Assembly: GCA_965267245.1 (NCBI GenBank)
Contig: OZ253939.1
Location: forward strand, 124,001 to 188,000
Direction: 5' to 3'
Source of the DNA: JANSWY01 sp965267245
Lineage (GTDB): Bacteria > Bacteroidota > Bacteroidia > Cytophagales > Cyclobacteriaceae
DNA: 64,000 nt
Shown here: piece after piece, positions 35,326 through 44,211 of the stretch
Position numbering within the stretch: position 1 is the first letter of the stretch
How the letters are laid out: each line of letters opens with the position of its first letter
The notes under the pieces: generated by a model
Databases searched by the model: none
Told to the model about the DNA's origin: nothing
Seen by the model: only the letters and a program-made list of their open reading frames with translations
Position numbers and translations under genes: made by a program

Positions 35326-36741
35326 TTACATAGATACCAATTGATCATTCAATTTGGCTTTGGCTTCTCCATTCACCGAGAATATCCAGTCAAACCGATC
35401 CTGATAAAACAATATGGTATCCTCCTGTATATGATTGAAGGAAAGATCCAACGCTATCTTTGACCCAAGTTTTGACCGCTGCATCGCATCCATAATCTTT
35501 GTATCCAGGGAATCAAGAATATTCACCAATGGGATTTTAGTGTTATCAATAAGAAACTGGTCTATTGTCCCATTTGAGAGCCAGTCTATGGATGTGACTA
35601 ACGGGTTATCACTATCGAGGGAATATTCCAGGTCTTCTAACTCTAGTTCCATTTGTTTATTCAGCGTTGGTTTCACAAGGGTTTTCACACTCATGTCAAT
35701 TTCTCCGATTGTGCTGAATTCCAATTTCAGTCGATTAGCTTCTGAGGAGGACTTAAAATCAGACAATGATGCTGATAATCCGGAGTAGGAGATCGTCTGG
35801 TCTTTAAGTTGGTCAAATAGGATCTTGTCCACGTAGGAGTAGGGCATATGGATGGCCACCCAGGTTTCTAATTTGGGGCCTGTTTTAAATTTCTTGTTGG
35901 CTGGTAATTCCTTCAGGTTCTTAGAGATCAATCCTTTGAGTGGGCTAATAAAAAGTTTTGTTTTTACATGAATAAAGGCACGTATGGTGTCTTTACCCTC
36001 TTTAGAAATTTTTGCTGAAAAATGAGAAGGGACAGTTGTCAGCCAAATTTCAACTGGTCTTTTGGCCACCCTGTGTGGTGTGTTTAGCAGAGACCAAATG
36101 ACATCCACTTCTTTTCGAATGGGTACCAGCTTTTCAATTACCTGACTTATTAGACTTTCAATTTTAGGGCCATTCTCCTCTAGTTGTTTGTTGACAATTT
36201 TATCCAATTTGATCTTGATGCCAGCAATTTTAACATTGGGTTCTTCGATCCATTGAATCTTCTGAATTTTACATAGGGCATTCAGGTCATAGTTTTCGCT
36301 TAGTGTAAGAGTATTGTGAAGATCAATTCTCAGTTTTAGTTCAACTGGTTTGACGTTTTTAAAATTTAGACCAATCACTTTTTTCTGGATATTCACAAGG
36401 GCCATAACTGGGATTGAAGTATCCAGGTTATTGGCATATGCGTTTAAGGTGAGCTGTCCGAGGGGAACAATCTTCAGTATCAGGGAGTCTCCTTTGTCAT
36501 TAATGGCTAATCGTTCGTGGACCAATGTGTCTGGAAGTAATCTATTCACCATCCTCTGAAGGTCCCGGACAGGATAGTCAATAGGGATTTGAACGATGGA
36601 GGGTTTTAGGTATTTATCTATATCTGCAGAGTAGGAGGAGACCTTATGTTTTGTACTGGTCTTATTTTCCCTGTTGCGGTCACAACTGAGAACTACCAGC
36701 ATCAGAACAATCAATGGATATAATTTCAAAGTGTTTCCCAT
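35326..36741 (-). CDS. DUF4403-family lipoprotein
   Basis: A 471-residue lipoprotein (lipobox LSC, Cys20). The sequence order SIVQIPIDYPVRDLQRMVNR, long alternation of beta strands and SQVIEKLVPIRKEVDVIWSLL matches DUF4403, a lipid-binding-like (SMP/BPI-type repeat) family common in Bacteroidota. A role in lipid handling at the outer membrane is inferred from fold alone. It converges with the esterase gene, with 16 bases between stops. Confidence 0.75.
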   Translation of the reverse strand: MGNTLKLYPLIVLMLVVLSCDRNRENKTSTKHKVSSYSADIDKYLKPSIVQIPIDYPVRDLQRMVNRLLPDTLVHERLAINDKGDSLILKIVPLGQLTLNAYANNLDTSIPVMALVNIQKKVIGLNFKNVKPVELKLRIDLHNTLTLSENYDLNALCKIQKIQWIEEPNVKIAGIKIKLDKIVNKQLEENGPKIESLISQVIEKLVPIRKEVDVIWSLLNTPHRVAKRPVEIWLTTVPSHFSAKISKEGKDTIRAFIHVKTKLFISPLKGLISKNLKELPANKKFKTGPKLETWVAIHMPYSYVDKILFDQLKDQTISYSGLSASLSDFKSSSEANRLKLEFSTIGEIDMSVKTLVKPTLNKQMELELEDLEYSLDSDNPLVTSIDWLSNGTIDQFLIDNTKIPLVNILDSLDTKIMDAMQRSKLGSKIALDLSFNHIQEDTILFYQDRFDWIFSVNGEAKAKLNDQLVSM

Positions 36742-36886
36742 ATTAATTCATCCCGAATTAGCGTCATTAGAAATTTAAATGTTTTTGTGTAAAATAAACT
36801 TGAATTAGTTGGGTAATTCCAATCAGCGGCTGTCAGACCAAACAATCATTGATAACTGTATGTTCAATAATTGAATCACTCTCATT

Positions 36887-37270
36887 ATGAATTCATTAAT
36901 ACTGGTAGCGGCTATACTTTGTATCCTTCTTGGGGTAGTTCATTCCGTCCTTGGTGAATACCTTATTTTCAAAAATAAAAGACTACCTGGTCGAATTGTT
37001 CCTACTAAAACACAGCAAGGGGTTCGTGAAAGTCACTTACGGATTATCTGGGCCACCTGGCATCTGGTATCAGTATTTGGATGGGGGATTGGTGCATTTC
37101 TACTAAAATTTGCACTTGATTTGAATGAATCTCACATTAATGAGACATTTCTGATTCCTGTTGTGATTACTGTTATGATAATTTCTTCAATATTGGTGGC
37201 GGTGGCGACTAAAGGGAAACATCCAGGATGGGTTGTATTACTGCTAATCGCAATTTTGCTGTTTATTTAA
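36887..37270 (+). CDS. Small integral membrane protein
   Basis: 127 residues with four predicted membrane helices (about 3-22, 50-70, 87-105, 109-126) and a conserved-looking cytoplasmic loop (LPGRIVPTKTQQGVRESHLR). No function can be assigned. It is monocistronic and convergent with the M15 peptidase gene. Confidence 0.6.
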   Translation: MNSLILVAAILCILLGVVHSVLGEYLIFKNKRLPGRIVPTKTQQGVRESHLRIIWATWHLVSVFGWGIGAFLLKFALDLNESHINETFLIPVVITVMIISSILVAVATKGKHPGWVVLLLIAILLFI

Positions 37271-37319
37271 ACCAATAAGATTATAGTTTTGAAGCAGGTG
37301 GTAATGGAAATATTTCAAA

Positions 37320-38183
37320 CTAAAAATTTTCGATTGTGTTGAAAAACCTTCCAGGGGCTTCCCGGTAAGATTCAATCAATGAGCCTCCAATTTTCGTAGA
37401 GAGGTAGTCTTCAAAGGGCTTATTGAATTGATTAAAGTACTTTACCGTCAAAGAAAAGAATCTTTTGGAATCTTCTGGATTCATCGCTACCAGAAGGTTA
37501 GTGAGTTTTCGACTTACCTGAAAGTGCTGGTAATCGATCGGACAATTCCAGTACCCTCCCCACCAATAGAAGCCATTTTTAGCAAAAACATCAATTACCT
37601 CCTCAGCTAAACCTTTTCGGTTTTCTTTGCCAATTCGATTTTCACGTCTATTCAGGTACTTAATACCTGCGGCTGGTTGTACTTCTACAAGCCCGTCACC
37701 TGTTTCACACGGAACCAGCACATAAGGATTTATCAATGGATTCAGGTCAATGGCTGTACCATATGCATGAAGTGAGAGTCTTTTACTATTAGCTACCTGC
37801 CTATAATTATGCCCTGATGTATTATTGTCAGCCATAGATGCATTGTCATCACCATGGTATTTTGTTAGCAGGTTAATGCTTGTCATGGGAAATTTCTTTT
37901 GGTACAATTCTATGAACAATTGCAGCACATAATCACTAACAGCATCCAGAACTACAATCTCTCCTGTTTTCACTTCCCCATTAAAATCATAATGCTTTAG
38001 CTTCAGTAGTCGTAATCGTTTAATTGGGATGGGGGAACCCTCACCAAATACAGTCTTAGCAATCATTTCTGTTTCTAACTCTTCATTGATTGGCAATATC
38101 TCAAATCCTGGTTGTTGGGCTGTTAGCTTGTAAGAGATACTTGAAAAGGCTAATAAAATAACTATGATATATGCTAATTTCAT
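37320..38183 (-). CDS. M15-family (VanY-like) metallopeptidase
   Basis: The 287-residue protein has a signal peptide (about residues 1-22). The zinc-binding core HAYGTAIDL carries His139 and Asp146, and the third ligand His lies in CPIDYQHFQVS, with the expected WGG before it. This is the M15 peptidoglycan peptidase pattern (D-Ala-D-Ala carboxypeptidase or L-Ala-D-Glu endopeptidase). It cuts cell-wall stem peptides in the periplasm. Confidence 0.85.
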   Translation of the reverse strand: MKLAYIIVILLAFSSISYKLTAQQPGFEILPINEELETEMIAKTVFGEGSPIPIKRLRLLKLKHYDFNGEVKTGEIVVLDAVSDYVLQLFIELYQKKFPMTSINLLTKYHGDDNASMADNNTSGHNYRQVANSKRLSLHAYGTAIDLNPLINPYVLVPCETGDGLVEVQPAAGIKYLNRRENRIGKENRKGLAEEVIDVFAKNGFYWWGGYWNCPIDYQHFQVSRKLTNLLVAMNPEDSKRFFSLTVKYFNQFNKPFEDYLSTKIGGSLIESYREAPGRFFNTIENF

Positions 38184-38261
38184 ATGATAACAAAGTTTTT
38201 CAGGCTTGACTCATGCCTGATTTTCAGTTTACACCTTAATTTCGACTTAATATATGGTTAT

Positions 38262-38830
38262 AAACAAAAAAAGCTCAGATTTCTCTGAGCTTTTGAAGCG
38301 GTATGGACCGGGGCGCGTAGCTGGGATACGAACCCACGACCTATATTTTTCTAAAAACAAAAAAAGCTCAGATTTCTCTGAGCTTTTGAAGCGGTATGGG
38401 CCGGGACGCGTAGTTGGGATTCGCATTCCACTACCTAAATTTTCTATAAACAAAAAAAGCTCAGATTTCTCTGAGCTTTTGAAGCGGTATGGACCGGGGC
38501 GCGTAGCTGGGATACGAACCCACGACCTATATTTTTCTAAAAACAAAAAAAGCTCAGATTTCTCTGAGCTTTTGAAGCGGTATGGACCGGGGCGCGTAGC
38601 TGGGATACGAACCCACGACCTATATTTTTCTAAAAACAAAAAAAGCTCAGATTTCTCTGAGCTTTTGAAGCGGTATGGGCCGGGACGCGTAGTTGGGATT
38701 CGCATTCCACTACCTAAATTTTCTATAAACAAAAAAAGCTCAGATTTCTCTGAGCTTTTGAAGCGGTATGGACCGGGGCGCGTAGCTGGGATACGAACCC
38801 ACGACCTATATTTTTCTAAAAACAAAAAAA
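38262..38830 (-). repeat. Tandem array of six 93-bp units: tRNA 3'-half-like segment plus intrinsic terminator
   Basis: GCTCAGA starts recur at 38273, 38366, 38459, 38552, 38645, 38738 and 38831, always exactly 93 bases apart. On the minus strand each unit is a T-arm-like segment (GGTCGTGGGTTCGTATCCC in type A) and, after a 14-base insertion relative to tRNA-Asp, the tRNA-Asp acceptor end GTCCATACCGCTTC. It closes with a terminator hairpin AAAAGCTCAGA/TCTGAGCTTTTTTT. Two unit types alternate as A-B-A-A-B-A from left to right; copies of one type look identical. Types differ at about 15 positions in the tRNA-like part, while terminators are shared. The array lies directly downstream of the tRNA-Asp gene. 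Open frames on both strands are artefacts of 93 being a multiple of three. Confidence 0.9.
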
Positions 38831-38850
38831 GCTCAGATTTTTCTGAGCTT
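38827..38850 (-). terminator. Intrinsic terminator of tRNA-Asp
   Basis: On the minus strand AAAAGCTCAGA, AAA, TCTGAGC is followed by TTTTTTT, starting 6 bases after the tRNA 3' end. This is the founder-like copy of the terminator in the adjoining array and differs from the others by one base in the loop. Confidence 0.85.
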
Positions 38851-38856
38851 TTGAAG

Positions 38857-38930
38857 CGGTATGGACGGGATTCGAACCCGCGACCTCCTGCGTGACAGGC
38901 AGGCATTCTAACCAGCTGAACTACCACACC
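38857..38930 (-). tRNA. tRNA-Asp (GTC)
   Basis: A 74-base cloverleaf on the minus strand. The acceptor GGTGTGG pairs with CCATACC (one G-T pair), with discriminator G. The D-arm begins AGTTCAGCTGGTTAGAATG. The anticodon stem CCTGC/GCAGG encloses loop CTGTCAC, anticodon GTC. The T-arm is CGCGG-GTTCGAAT-CCCG type. CCA is not encoded. The reading of Asp is unambiguous. Confidence 0.95.
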
Positions 38931-39117
38931 GTAATTGATATTTTAAGTAAATTTAGCAGTTTTTACTGCCTTTTCCTATGAGCGTTTCTCAAAGGTGATG
39001 CAAAACTATAGGGTTGGTTTTTTAAATCCAATACTTACATTAAAATTATTTTAAACTTTTTGTTAGTACTTTTAAAAGTCCCTGAAAATGTGGATAATCA
39101 ATTTTGAAAGAAACACT

Positions 39118-39145
39118 ATTGGAGAACAAATTATTCATAAATTTG
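39118..39145 (+). promoter_or_regulatory. Probable accA promoter
   Basis: TAAATTTG (39138-39145) matches TAnnTTTG exactly. ATTG at 39118-39121 lies 16 bases upstream, slightly short of the usual spacing. The coding start follows 23 bases downstream. Confidence 0.45.
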
Positions 39146-39168
39146 CCGCACCAAATCATAAATAACAT

Positions 39169-40113
39169 ATGCTATTGGAATTCGAAAAGCCTATTGCGGA
39201 ACTGGAAGATAAACTGGCCGATATGAAGAAATTGGCCAAAGAAAGTGATGTAGATGTATCTGATGCAGTGGACAAGCTGGAGAAAAAGATACTCTCTCTG
39301 AAGAAAGAAACTTTTCAAAACCTGACAAGGTGGCAAAGGGTTCAGCTCTCAAGACACCCGGAAAGACCTTATACACTGGATTATATCTATGAACTTGCCG
39401 GAGACTTTGTGGAACTTCATGGTGATCGTGCTGTAAAGGATGATAAGGCCATGGTCGGTGGTTTTGGAGATATTGATGGGCAAACAGTAATGTTTATTGG
39501 TCAGCAAAAAGGACGAAACACTAAACAACGTCAGGAAAGAAATTTCGGGATGGCTAATCCCGATGGATATAGAAAGGCTTTGCGTTTGATGAAGCTGGCA
39601 GAAAAATTCAATAAGCCAATAATCACATTGATAGACACTCCCGGAGCATATCCTGGTTTAGAAGCAGAAGAACGTGGACAGGGTGAAGCAATTGCCCGTA
39701 ATCTAAAGGAGATGTTCATGCTGAAAGTGCCTGTAATCTGTATTATCATCGGTGAAGGTGCTTCCGGAGGAGCATTGGGAATTGCGATCGGTGACAGAGT
39801 GTTAATGATGGAAAATACCTGGTATTCAGTGATTTCGCCAGAATCGTGTTCCTCTATTCTTTGGAGAAGCTGGGATTATAAAGAACAGGCAGCTGAAGCA
39901 TTAAAATTGACTGCCAATGATATGCTCAAGAACAAACTCATTGATGGTATCATCAAAGAACCACTTGGAGGGGCACACAATGATATGAAAGCGGCCTCTG
40001 CTGAAATGAAAAAGACCATTGTGAAAAACCTAAAGGAGCTTCTAAAAAAATCAGAACAAGAAAGGATTTCCGAGAGAATTGATAAATTCTCGGCTATGGG
40101 TGCATTTAAGTAG
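39169..40113 (+). CDS. accA: Acetyl-CoA carboxylase carboxyltransferase subunit alpha
   Basis: The 314 residues fit the usual AccA length (about 317). The N-terminal helical hairpin FEKPIAELEDKLADMKKLA, the catalytic crotonase-type core with IDTPGAYPGLEAEERGQGEA (about 155-175), EGASGGALGIAIGD and the SPESCSSILWR segment are all present. With AccD it transfers CO2 from carboxybiotin to acetyl-CoA, giving malonyl-CoA for fatty-acid synthesis. It heads a lipid-related operon: patatin starts 3 bases later, and an acyltransferase follows. Confidence 0.96.
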   Translation: MLLEFEKPIAELEDKLADMKKLAKESDVDVSDAVDKLEKKILSLKKETFQNLTRWQRVQLSRHPERPYTLDYIYELAGDFVELHGDRAVKDDKAMVGGFGDIDGQTVMFIGQQKGRNTKQRQERNFGMANPDGYRKALRLMKLAEKFNKPIITLIDTPGAYPGLEAEERGQGEAIARNLKEMFMLKVPVICIIIGEGASGGALGIAIGDRVLMMENTWYSVISPESCSSILWRSWDYKEQAAEALKLTANDMLKNKLIDGIIKEPLGGAHNDMKAASAEMKKTIVKNLKELLKKSEQERISERIDKFSAMGAFK

Positions 40114-40116
40114 CCA

Positions 40117-40887
40117 ATGAATATTGGACTTGTTTTATCAGGAGGAGGTGCCAGAGGGATAGCTCATTTAGGAGTAATAAAGGCACTTGAAGAGCACGGT
40201 GTGATAATAAACCGTGTTTCCGGAGCAAGTGCAGGAGCAATAGTGGGAGCTTTCTATTGCTCCGGATACAGTCCAGATGAAATCCTGGAGATCGTCATCA
40301 AAACAAATCTTTACAAAATCGTACGACCTGCTATGAACTGGAGAGGTTTGTTGCGCATCGACAATGCGATAGATATTTTCAAACAATATATTCCGGATGA
40401 CACATTTGAAGGGTTGAAGATACCACTTCATGTTGCGGTCACGAACATTAGTAAAGGTGAGAGTGAGTATTTTGAAAAGGGTGGGTTGCTTCAGGTTGTC
40501 CTGGCTTCAAGCAGTATACCCGTAGTTTTCAATCCGGTGAAAATAGGGAATTACGATTACGTTGATGGAGGTATACTCAATAACCTACCTGTTGAACCAC
40601 TCATTCCATTGTGTGATAGAATTATTGGTGTTCACACAAACCCAGCCGGCCCTGTGGATGAAGTGAGCAATATGAAGGTACTTGTAGAAAGGAGCCTTTT
40701 GCTGGCCATTAACTTCAATGCCTATGCCAGACAGGATAACTGCGATTTATTCATTGATCCAATCAGGCTCAAAGATTTCCTGGTTTTCGATTTTAAACGA
40801 GCCAAAGAAATATTTACAATTGGATATGAAGAAGCCTGTAAGGTAATTGATGGCTATCCTGACTTTGAAAAAACTTTTATTGTGTAA
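40117..40887 (+). CDS. Patatin-like phospholipase (RssA-type)
   Basis: The 256-residue cytoplasmic protein has all patatin signatures: oxyanion loop SGGGARG (residues 8-14), nucleophile elbow GASAG (Ser38) and catalytic Asp150 in DGG. It should hydrolyse acyl esters of lipids. Its place between accA and an acyltransferase points to membrane lipid turnover or remodelling. No signal peptide is present. Confidence 0.9.
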   Translation: MNIGLVLSGGGARGIAHLGVIKALEEHGVIINRVSGASAGAIVGAFYCSGYSPDEILEIVIKTNLYKIVRPAMNWRGLLRIDNAIDIFKQYIPDDTFEGLKIPLHVAVTNISKGESEYFEKGGLLQVVLASSSIPVVFNPVKIGNYDYVDGGILNNLPVEPLIPLCDRIIGVHTNPAGPVDEVSNMKVLVERSLLLAINFNAYARQDNCDLFIDPIRLKDFLVFDFKRAKEIFTIGYEEACKVIDGYPDFEKTFIV

Positions 40888-40898
40888 ATTGTTAGTCT

Positions 40899-41444
40899 AT
40901 GATCAGAAGTTTCATGAAGTTGATGTTTAAGCTTTATGGCTGGAAGGTAGTTGGTGCAAAACCCGACCTGCCTAAATATATCATCATAGTCGCTCCTCAT
41001 ACTTCGAACGTTGATTTTTTCGTAGGTGTAGCTGCAAGATCAATTGCACATATTCGTTCATCTTATTTGGCAAAACGTGAATTATTTAAGATTCCTGTAG
41101 TAGGATGGTTTTTGAAAGCACTGGGAGGTGTACCAGTAGACAGGTCCAATCATACGAACCTGGTAGATCAGATTGTTGAGATTTTCAAGAATCGGGAAAT
41201 TTTTACAATTACAGTTACCCCTGAGGGCACCCGTTCCTATGTGGAAAAATGGAAAACAGGGTTTTGGCACATTGCTAAAAATGCCGGAGTCCCAATAGTT
41301 ATGGTTGCATTTGATTATGGTAGAAAGATCGTTGAAATCAATGAGCCATTTTATGTTGGAGAAAGCAAAGAAGCCGATATTGAGAAAATGATGGCTTATT
41401 ACAGAACTATCAAAGGGAAACGTCCGGAACTTGGAATAAGATAA
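40899..41444 (+). CDS. 1-acyl-glycerol-3-phosphate acyltransferase family protein
   Basis: The 181-residue protein has the acyltransferase catalytic motif H-X4-D as HTSNVD (His34, Asp39) and the phosphate-binding PEGTRS near residue 108. It is shorter than PlsC (about 240), which is usual for this compact branch. It transfers acyl groups to a lyso-lipid or related acceptor at the membrane. It is the third gene of the accA operon and is followed by a terminator. Confidence 0.85.
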   Translation: MIRSFMKLMFKLYGWKVVGAKPDLPKYIIIVAPHTSNVDFFVGVAARSIAHIRSSYLAKRELFKIPVVGWFLKALGGVPVDRSNHTNLVDQIVEIFKNREIFTITVTPEGTRSYVEKWKTGFWHIAKNAGVPIVMVAFDYGRKIVEINEPFYVGESKEADIEKMMAYYRTIKGKRPELGIR

Positions 41445-41468
41445 TGTTTTGGTGAATTTTTTGATAGA

Positions 41469-41503
41469 AATCAATAGGTTCTTATTGGTTTTAAAATTTT
41501 TTT
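41469..41503 (+). terminator. Intrinsic terminator of the accA operon
   Basis: AATCAATA (41469-41476) pairs with TATTGGTT (41483-41490), with a T-rich tail (TTAAAATTTTTTT) 25 bases after the acyltransferase stop. Confidence 0.6.
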
Positions 41504-41524
41504 GTTGATATTGGCGGCAATAAA

Positions 41525-42064
41525 ATGAAGAAAGCTGCATCAATATTTTTGCTTACGGTATTTTGCCTCTACAACTTCGGGTACATTTTTTATTACCAGA
41601 TAGGAAGTAGACAGGTGGACGATTACTGGTTGCAAAAAGTTGTTCCAGTCACACATTCTAATCTTCAAACTTTTAAATACGACGTTACCTTACCAGATTA
41701 TGCAGTAGCACAATCAAACTATACTTCTGTTGATGAAAAAGTATTGATAAAGGGTGTGGAATACAGGGTGCTCTACAAGAAGATTACTCATGATGCCGTG
41801 TTTCTGAAAGTACTTCCGGATCACCTGACCAATGATTTAAAAAATGCTGTGGATCAATGGTTGAAGTATGTCAACGATTCCCAGAATGATCAGTCAACTT
41901 CCGGTCAGCTTACTTTTTCCGGATCAATCAAAGACTTTATTCCTCAATTAAATTTTGAATTCCAGGCACTTAGACAGTCAAATGAATCTCTTTCATTAGA
42001 AGAGTCTAAATTACTTTTAGCGCCTGATACAGAAATTTTGCTACCGCCTCCACGGTTAGTATAA
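41525..42064 (+). CDS. Membrane-anchored or exported small protein, unknown function
   Basis: 179 residues with one N-terminal hydrophobic segment (about residues 4-25), which could be an uncleaved anchor, followed by a soluble domain (VLIKGVEYRVLYKKITHDAV) and a proline-rich tail. It resembles, without a nameable family, small proteins found beside outer-membrane transport genes in Bacteroidota. The next gene, 134 bases on, is a barrel-like protein. Confidence 0.55.
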   Translation: MKKAASIFLLTVFCLYNFGYIFYYQIGSRQVDDYWLQKVVPVTHSNLQTFKYDVTLPDYAVAQSNYTSVDEKVLIKGVEYRVLYKKITHDAVFLKVLPDHLTNDLKNAVDQWLKYVNDSQNDQSTSGQLTFSGSIKDFIPQLNFEFQALRQSNESLSLEESKLLLAPDTEILLPPPRLV

Positions 42065-42198
42065 TACCCTTACACTTACGATCAATCAAGACTGTTCCCG
42101 ACATACGTCAATGGAACAAGCATATCGCATGTTGGTCATTTTTTAAATCTCATTTTTTAAGGCCGTAGTTTAACCTATAGCACATAGAACTAATAACC

Positions 42199-43329
42199 AT
42201 GATAAAATTTTTACTAGGTGTAGCAGTAATGCTATTAATCAATGTTGAATCGTTTGCACAAGGTTGTGTAGCCATTAGATCTGGATGTGGATCCAGTTTA
42301 GGGAATGTACAGTTGGGCCAGGGCAGCTGGCAGGTAGGTACCAATTTCAGGTATTTTAAGTCGTTTAGACATTTTAGAGGAAAGCATGAAGAAACTAACA
42401 GAGTTGAAGACGGTACTGAGGTGATCAATAACTCATTTTTTACAGATTTTCTTGTAGGTTATGGGATCACCCCCAGGCTGTCTTTGAATGCCACTTTACC
42501 ATTTGTTTACCATGATAGGTCATCAATGTATGAACATGGTGGAAACCCTAGAGTAGATGATCCGGAAACTCCTGAAAATGAATTCAGGGCTGGGGATAGG
42601 CATGAAACCTCCTCACGTGGACTGGCTGATATTCGATTGGGTGTCAGTTACTGGTTGTTAGATCCCACAAAGAGTGGAGGAAACATTTCACTTGGGCTGG
42701 GAGTAAAACTTCCCTCAGGGAATTACAGGTACCAGGATGAGTTTTACAATCAGGGAGATAATAGTGATGAGGTGATTCTTTCAGGTGTAGATCAATCTAT
42801 TCAACCTGGAGATGGAGGATTTGGATATACGATAGAAAGCCAGGGATTTTTTGCAGTGAGTGATTTACTCACTGTCTCTGGTAATTTCTATTACCTCATT
42901 AATCCTCGTGAATTGTATGAATTGGAAAACAGAGGTAGAATCAGGGAATATTCAGTTCCTGACCAATATGCTGCTCGACTTGGAATGAGCTACATGACAA
43001 AAATAAATGGATTAAATCTATATGCAGGAGGAAGGGTAGAAGGTATTCCGGCAAGTGACTTAATAGGAGGTGATGAAGGATTCAGAAGACCAGGATACGT
43101 TTGGTCTCTTGAGCCTGGGGTAAGTTATTCAATCAGAAACACTTCATTCAACCTGACAGTGCCTATTGCTGTAGAAAGAAATCGAACTAAAAACTTCTCA
43201 GATAAAGAAAGGGGAAGGCATGGAGATGCAGCTTTTGCTGATTATCTGGTTAGTGCAAGTGTGAATTGGGTTATTGGTAAGAAGAAAGCAGTTCATATCA
43301 ATACTAATCCAGTAAACATTACTGAATAA
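42199..43329 (+). CDS. Outer-membrane beta-barrel protein (transporter/porin-like)
   Basis: The 376-residue product has a signal peptide (about residues 1-20, ending SFAQ). The body alternates glycine- and aromatic-rich strands and acidic loops (WQVGTNFRYFKSFRHFRG, GYGITPRLSLNATLPFVY, LGLGVKLPSGNYRY), as in OmpP1/phenol-degradation-type barrel proteins. CVAIRSGCGS near the N-terminus holds two Cys. It likely forms a channel in the outer membrane; the substrate is unknown. Confidence 0.65.
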   Translation: MIKFLLGVAVMLLINVESFAQGCVAIRSGCGSSLGNVQLGQGSWQVGTNFRYFKSFRHFRGKHEETNRVEDGTEVINNSFFTDFLVGYGITPRLSLNATLPFVYHDRSSMYEHGGNPRVDDPETPENEFRAGDRHETSSRGLADIRLGVSYWLLDPTKSGGNISLGLGVKLPSGNYRYQDEFYNQGDNSDEVILSGVDQSIQPGDGGFGYTIESQGFFAVSDLLTVSGNFYYLINPRELYELENRGRIREYSVPDQYAARLGMSYMTKINGLNLYAGGRVEGIPASDLIGGDEGFRRPGYVWSLEPGVSYSIRNTSFNLTVPIAVERNRTKNFSDKERGRHGDAAFADYLVSASVNWVIGKKKAVHINTNPVNITE

Positions 43330-43365
43330 GCATATTACATTATTACATATTATACATTTTGAAAC

Positions 43366-43399
43366 AAAAAAGGAGGTAACTGATAGTTGCCTCCTTTAT
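43366..43399. terminator. Bidirectional intrinsic terminator
   Basis: AAAGGAGGTAAC and GTTGCCTCCTTT form a 12-bp stem with one G-T pair, flanked by an A-tract and T-tract, between convergent genes ending at 43329 and 43430. Confidence 0.8.
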
Positions 43400-43429
43400 A
43401 GATTTGTTCTTGACTGGTTTAAAAATGTT

Positions 43430-44206
43430 TTAAACCTTTTTAGTTCTTCTTCTGGTAGTTTTCTTTTTAGGTTCTTCCAGTACTTCGTCTTCCACATCAG
43501 CTAAAACTCTACCACAGTGTTCACACACTATGAGTTTCTTTTTCTCTCTGATTTCAGCTTGTTTTTGTGGAGGTACAACATTGAAACATCCACCGCATGC
43601 TCCTCTTTTTACAGGAACTACAGCAAGTCCGTTTCTCATGTTCTTCCTTAGTTTATTGTAAGAGTTTAGTAAACGCTCTTCAATAGATTTGGAAGCTTTT
43701 TCTCTTTCCTTTAGCAGCTTTTCTTCATCACCTTCACTTTCAGCTGTGATAGTATCCAGTTCCTTTTTCTTAGTGTCAAGATCCTTGGATCTTTCAGATA
43801 GAATTTCTTCAGTTTTCTCAATTTCAACTTTCTTGTCCTCAATTTTGGCATAAGCCTCTTTGATCCTTTTCTCAAGGATTTGGATTTCTAATTGTTGAAG
43901 TTCGATTTCTTTGCTGATGGCATCAAATTCTCTGTTATTTCTAACATTCATTTGCTGATCTTCATACTTCTTGATCAACTTTTCTGCGTCTTTGATGCTT
44001 CCTTTATTAGTGGTGATGCTTTGTTCTAAATCCGCTAATTCCTGGTTTTGTTTATCGGCTCTGGTTTGATACCCGGCTATCTCGTCTTCCAGATCCATTA
44101 CCTCCTCAGGTAAAGCCCCTCTTACTTTGATTATTTCTGCGATTTCATTATCGATGTTCTGTAATTTTGTAAGAGCTTCGAGCTTTTTTGCAACGCTGTT
44201 ATCCAT
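43430..44206 (-). CDS. Coiled-coil C4-type zinc-ribbon protein (COG1579)
   Basis: The 258-residue protein is a long coiled coil (about residues 10-180). It ends in a zinc ribbon with paired CGGC and CEHC motifs (about 203-236) and a basic tail (KKKTTRRRTKKV). This is the conserved COG1579 family, whose exact role is unsettled; nucleic-acid binding has been suggested. It follows the Nif3-like gene by 5 bases, a pairing that is conserved in many Bacteroidota. Confidence 0.88.
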   Translation of the reverse strand: MDNSVAKKLEALTKLQNIDNEIAEIIKVRGALPEEVMDLEDEIAGYQTRADKQNQELADLEQSITTNKGSIKDAEKLIKKYEDQQMNVRNNREFDAISKEIELQQLEIQILEKRIKEAYAKIEDKKVEIEKTEEILSERSKDLDTKKKELDTITAESEGDEEKLLKEREKASKSIEERLLNSYNKLRKNMRNGLAVVPVKRGACGGCFNVVPPQKQAEIREKKKLIVCEHCGRVLADVEDEVLEEPKKKTTRRRTKKV

Positions 44207-44211
44207 GAAAT

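Noticed and set aside
38200..38224. Hairpin TCAGGC/GCCTGA with T-tail as a terminator
   Set aside because: It points plus-strand where no plus-strand gene ends, and lies in the leader of the minus-strand M15 gene; too weak to call.
38262..38830. CRISPR-like or ordinary satellite array
   Set aside because: Units have no spacer/repeat alternation with unique spacers; only two unit types are present and each contains a tRNA-like tail and terminator.
38273..38830. Six additional tRNA genes in the array
   Set aside because: The units have only a 3'-half-like part. There is no matching 5' acceptor strand, D-arm or anticodon arm.
38247..38927. Long open frames on both strands with repeating YRFKSSEKSELFLF and NKKSSDFSELLKRYG units
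   Set aside because: They are produced by the 93-bp repeat (a multiple of three) over tRNA-like tails and terminators, and one overlaps the tRNA-Asp gene. Not proteins.
41082..41543. 153-codon minus-strand frame over the acyltransferase gene
   Set aside because: The plus-strand acyltransferase motifs are unambiguous, and the minus frame has no domain.
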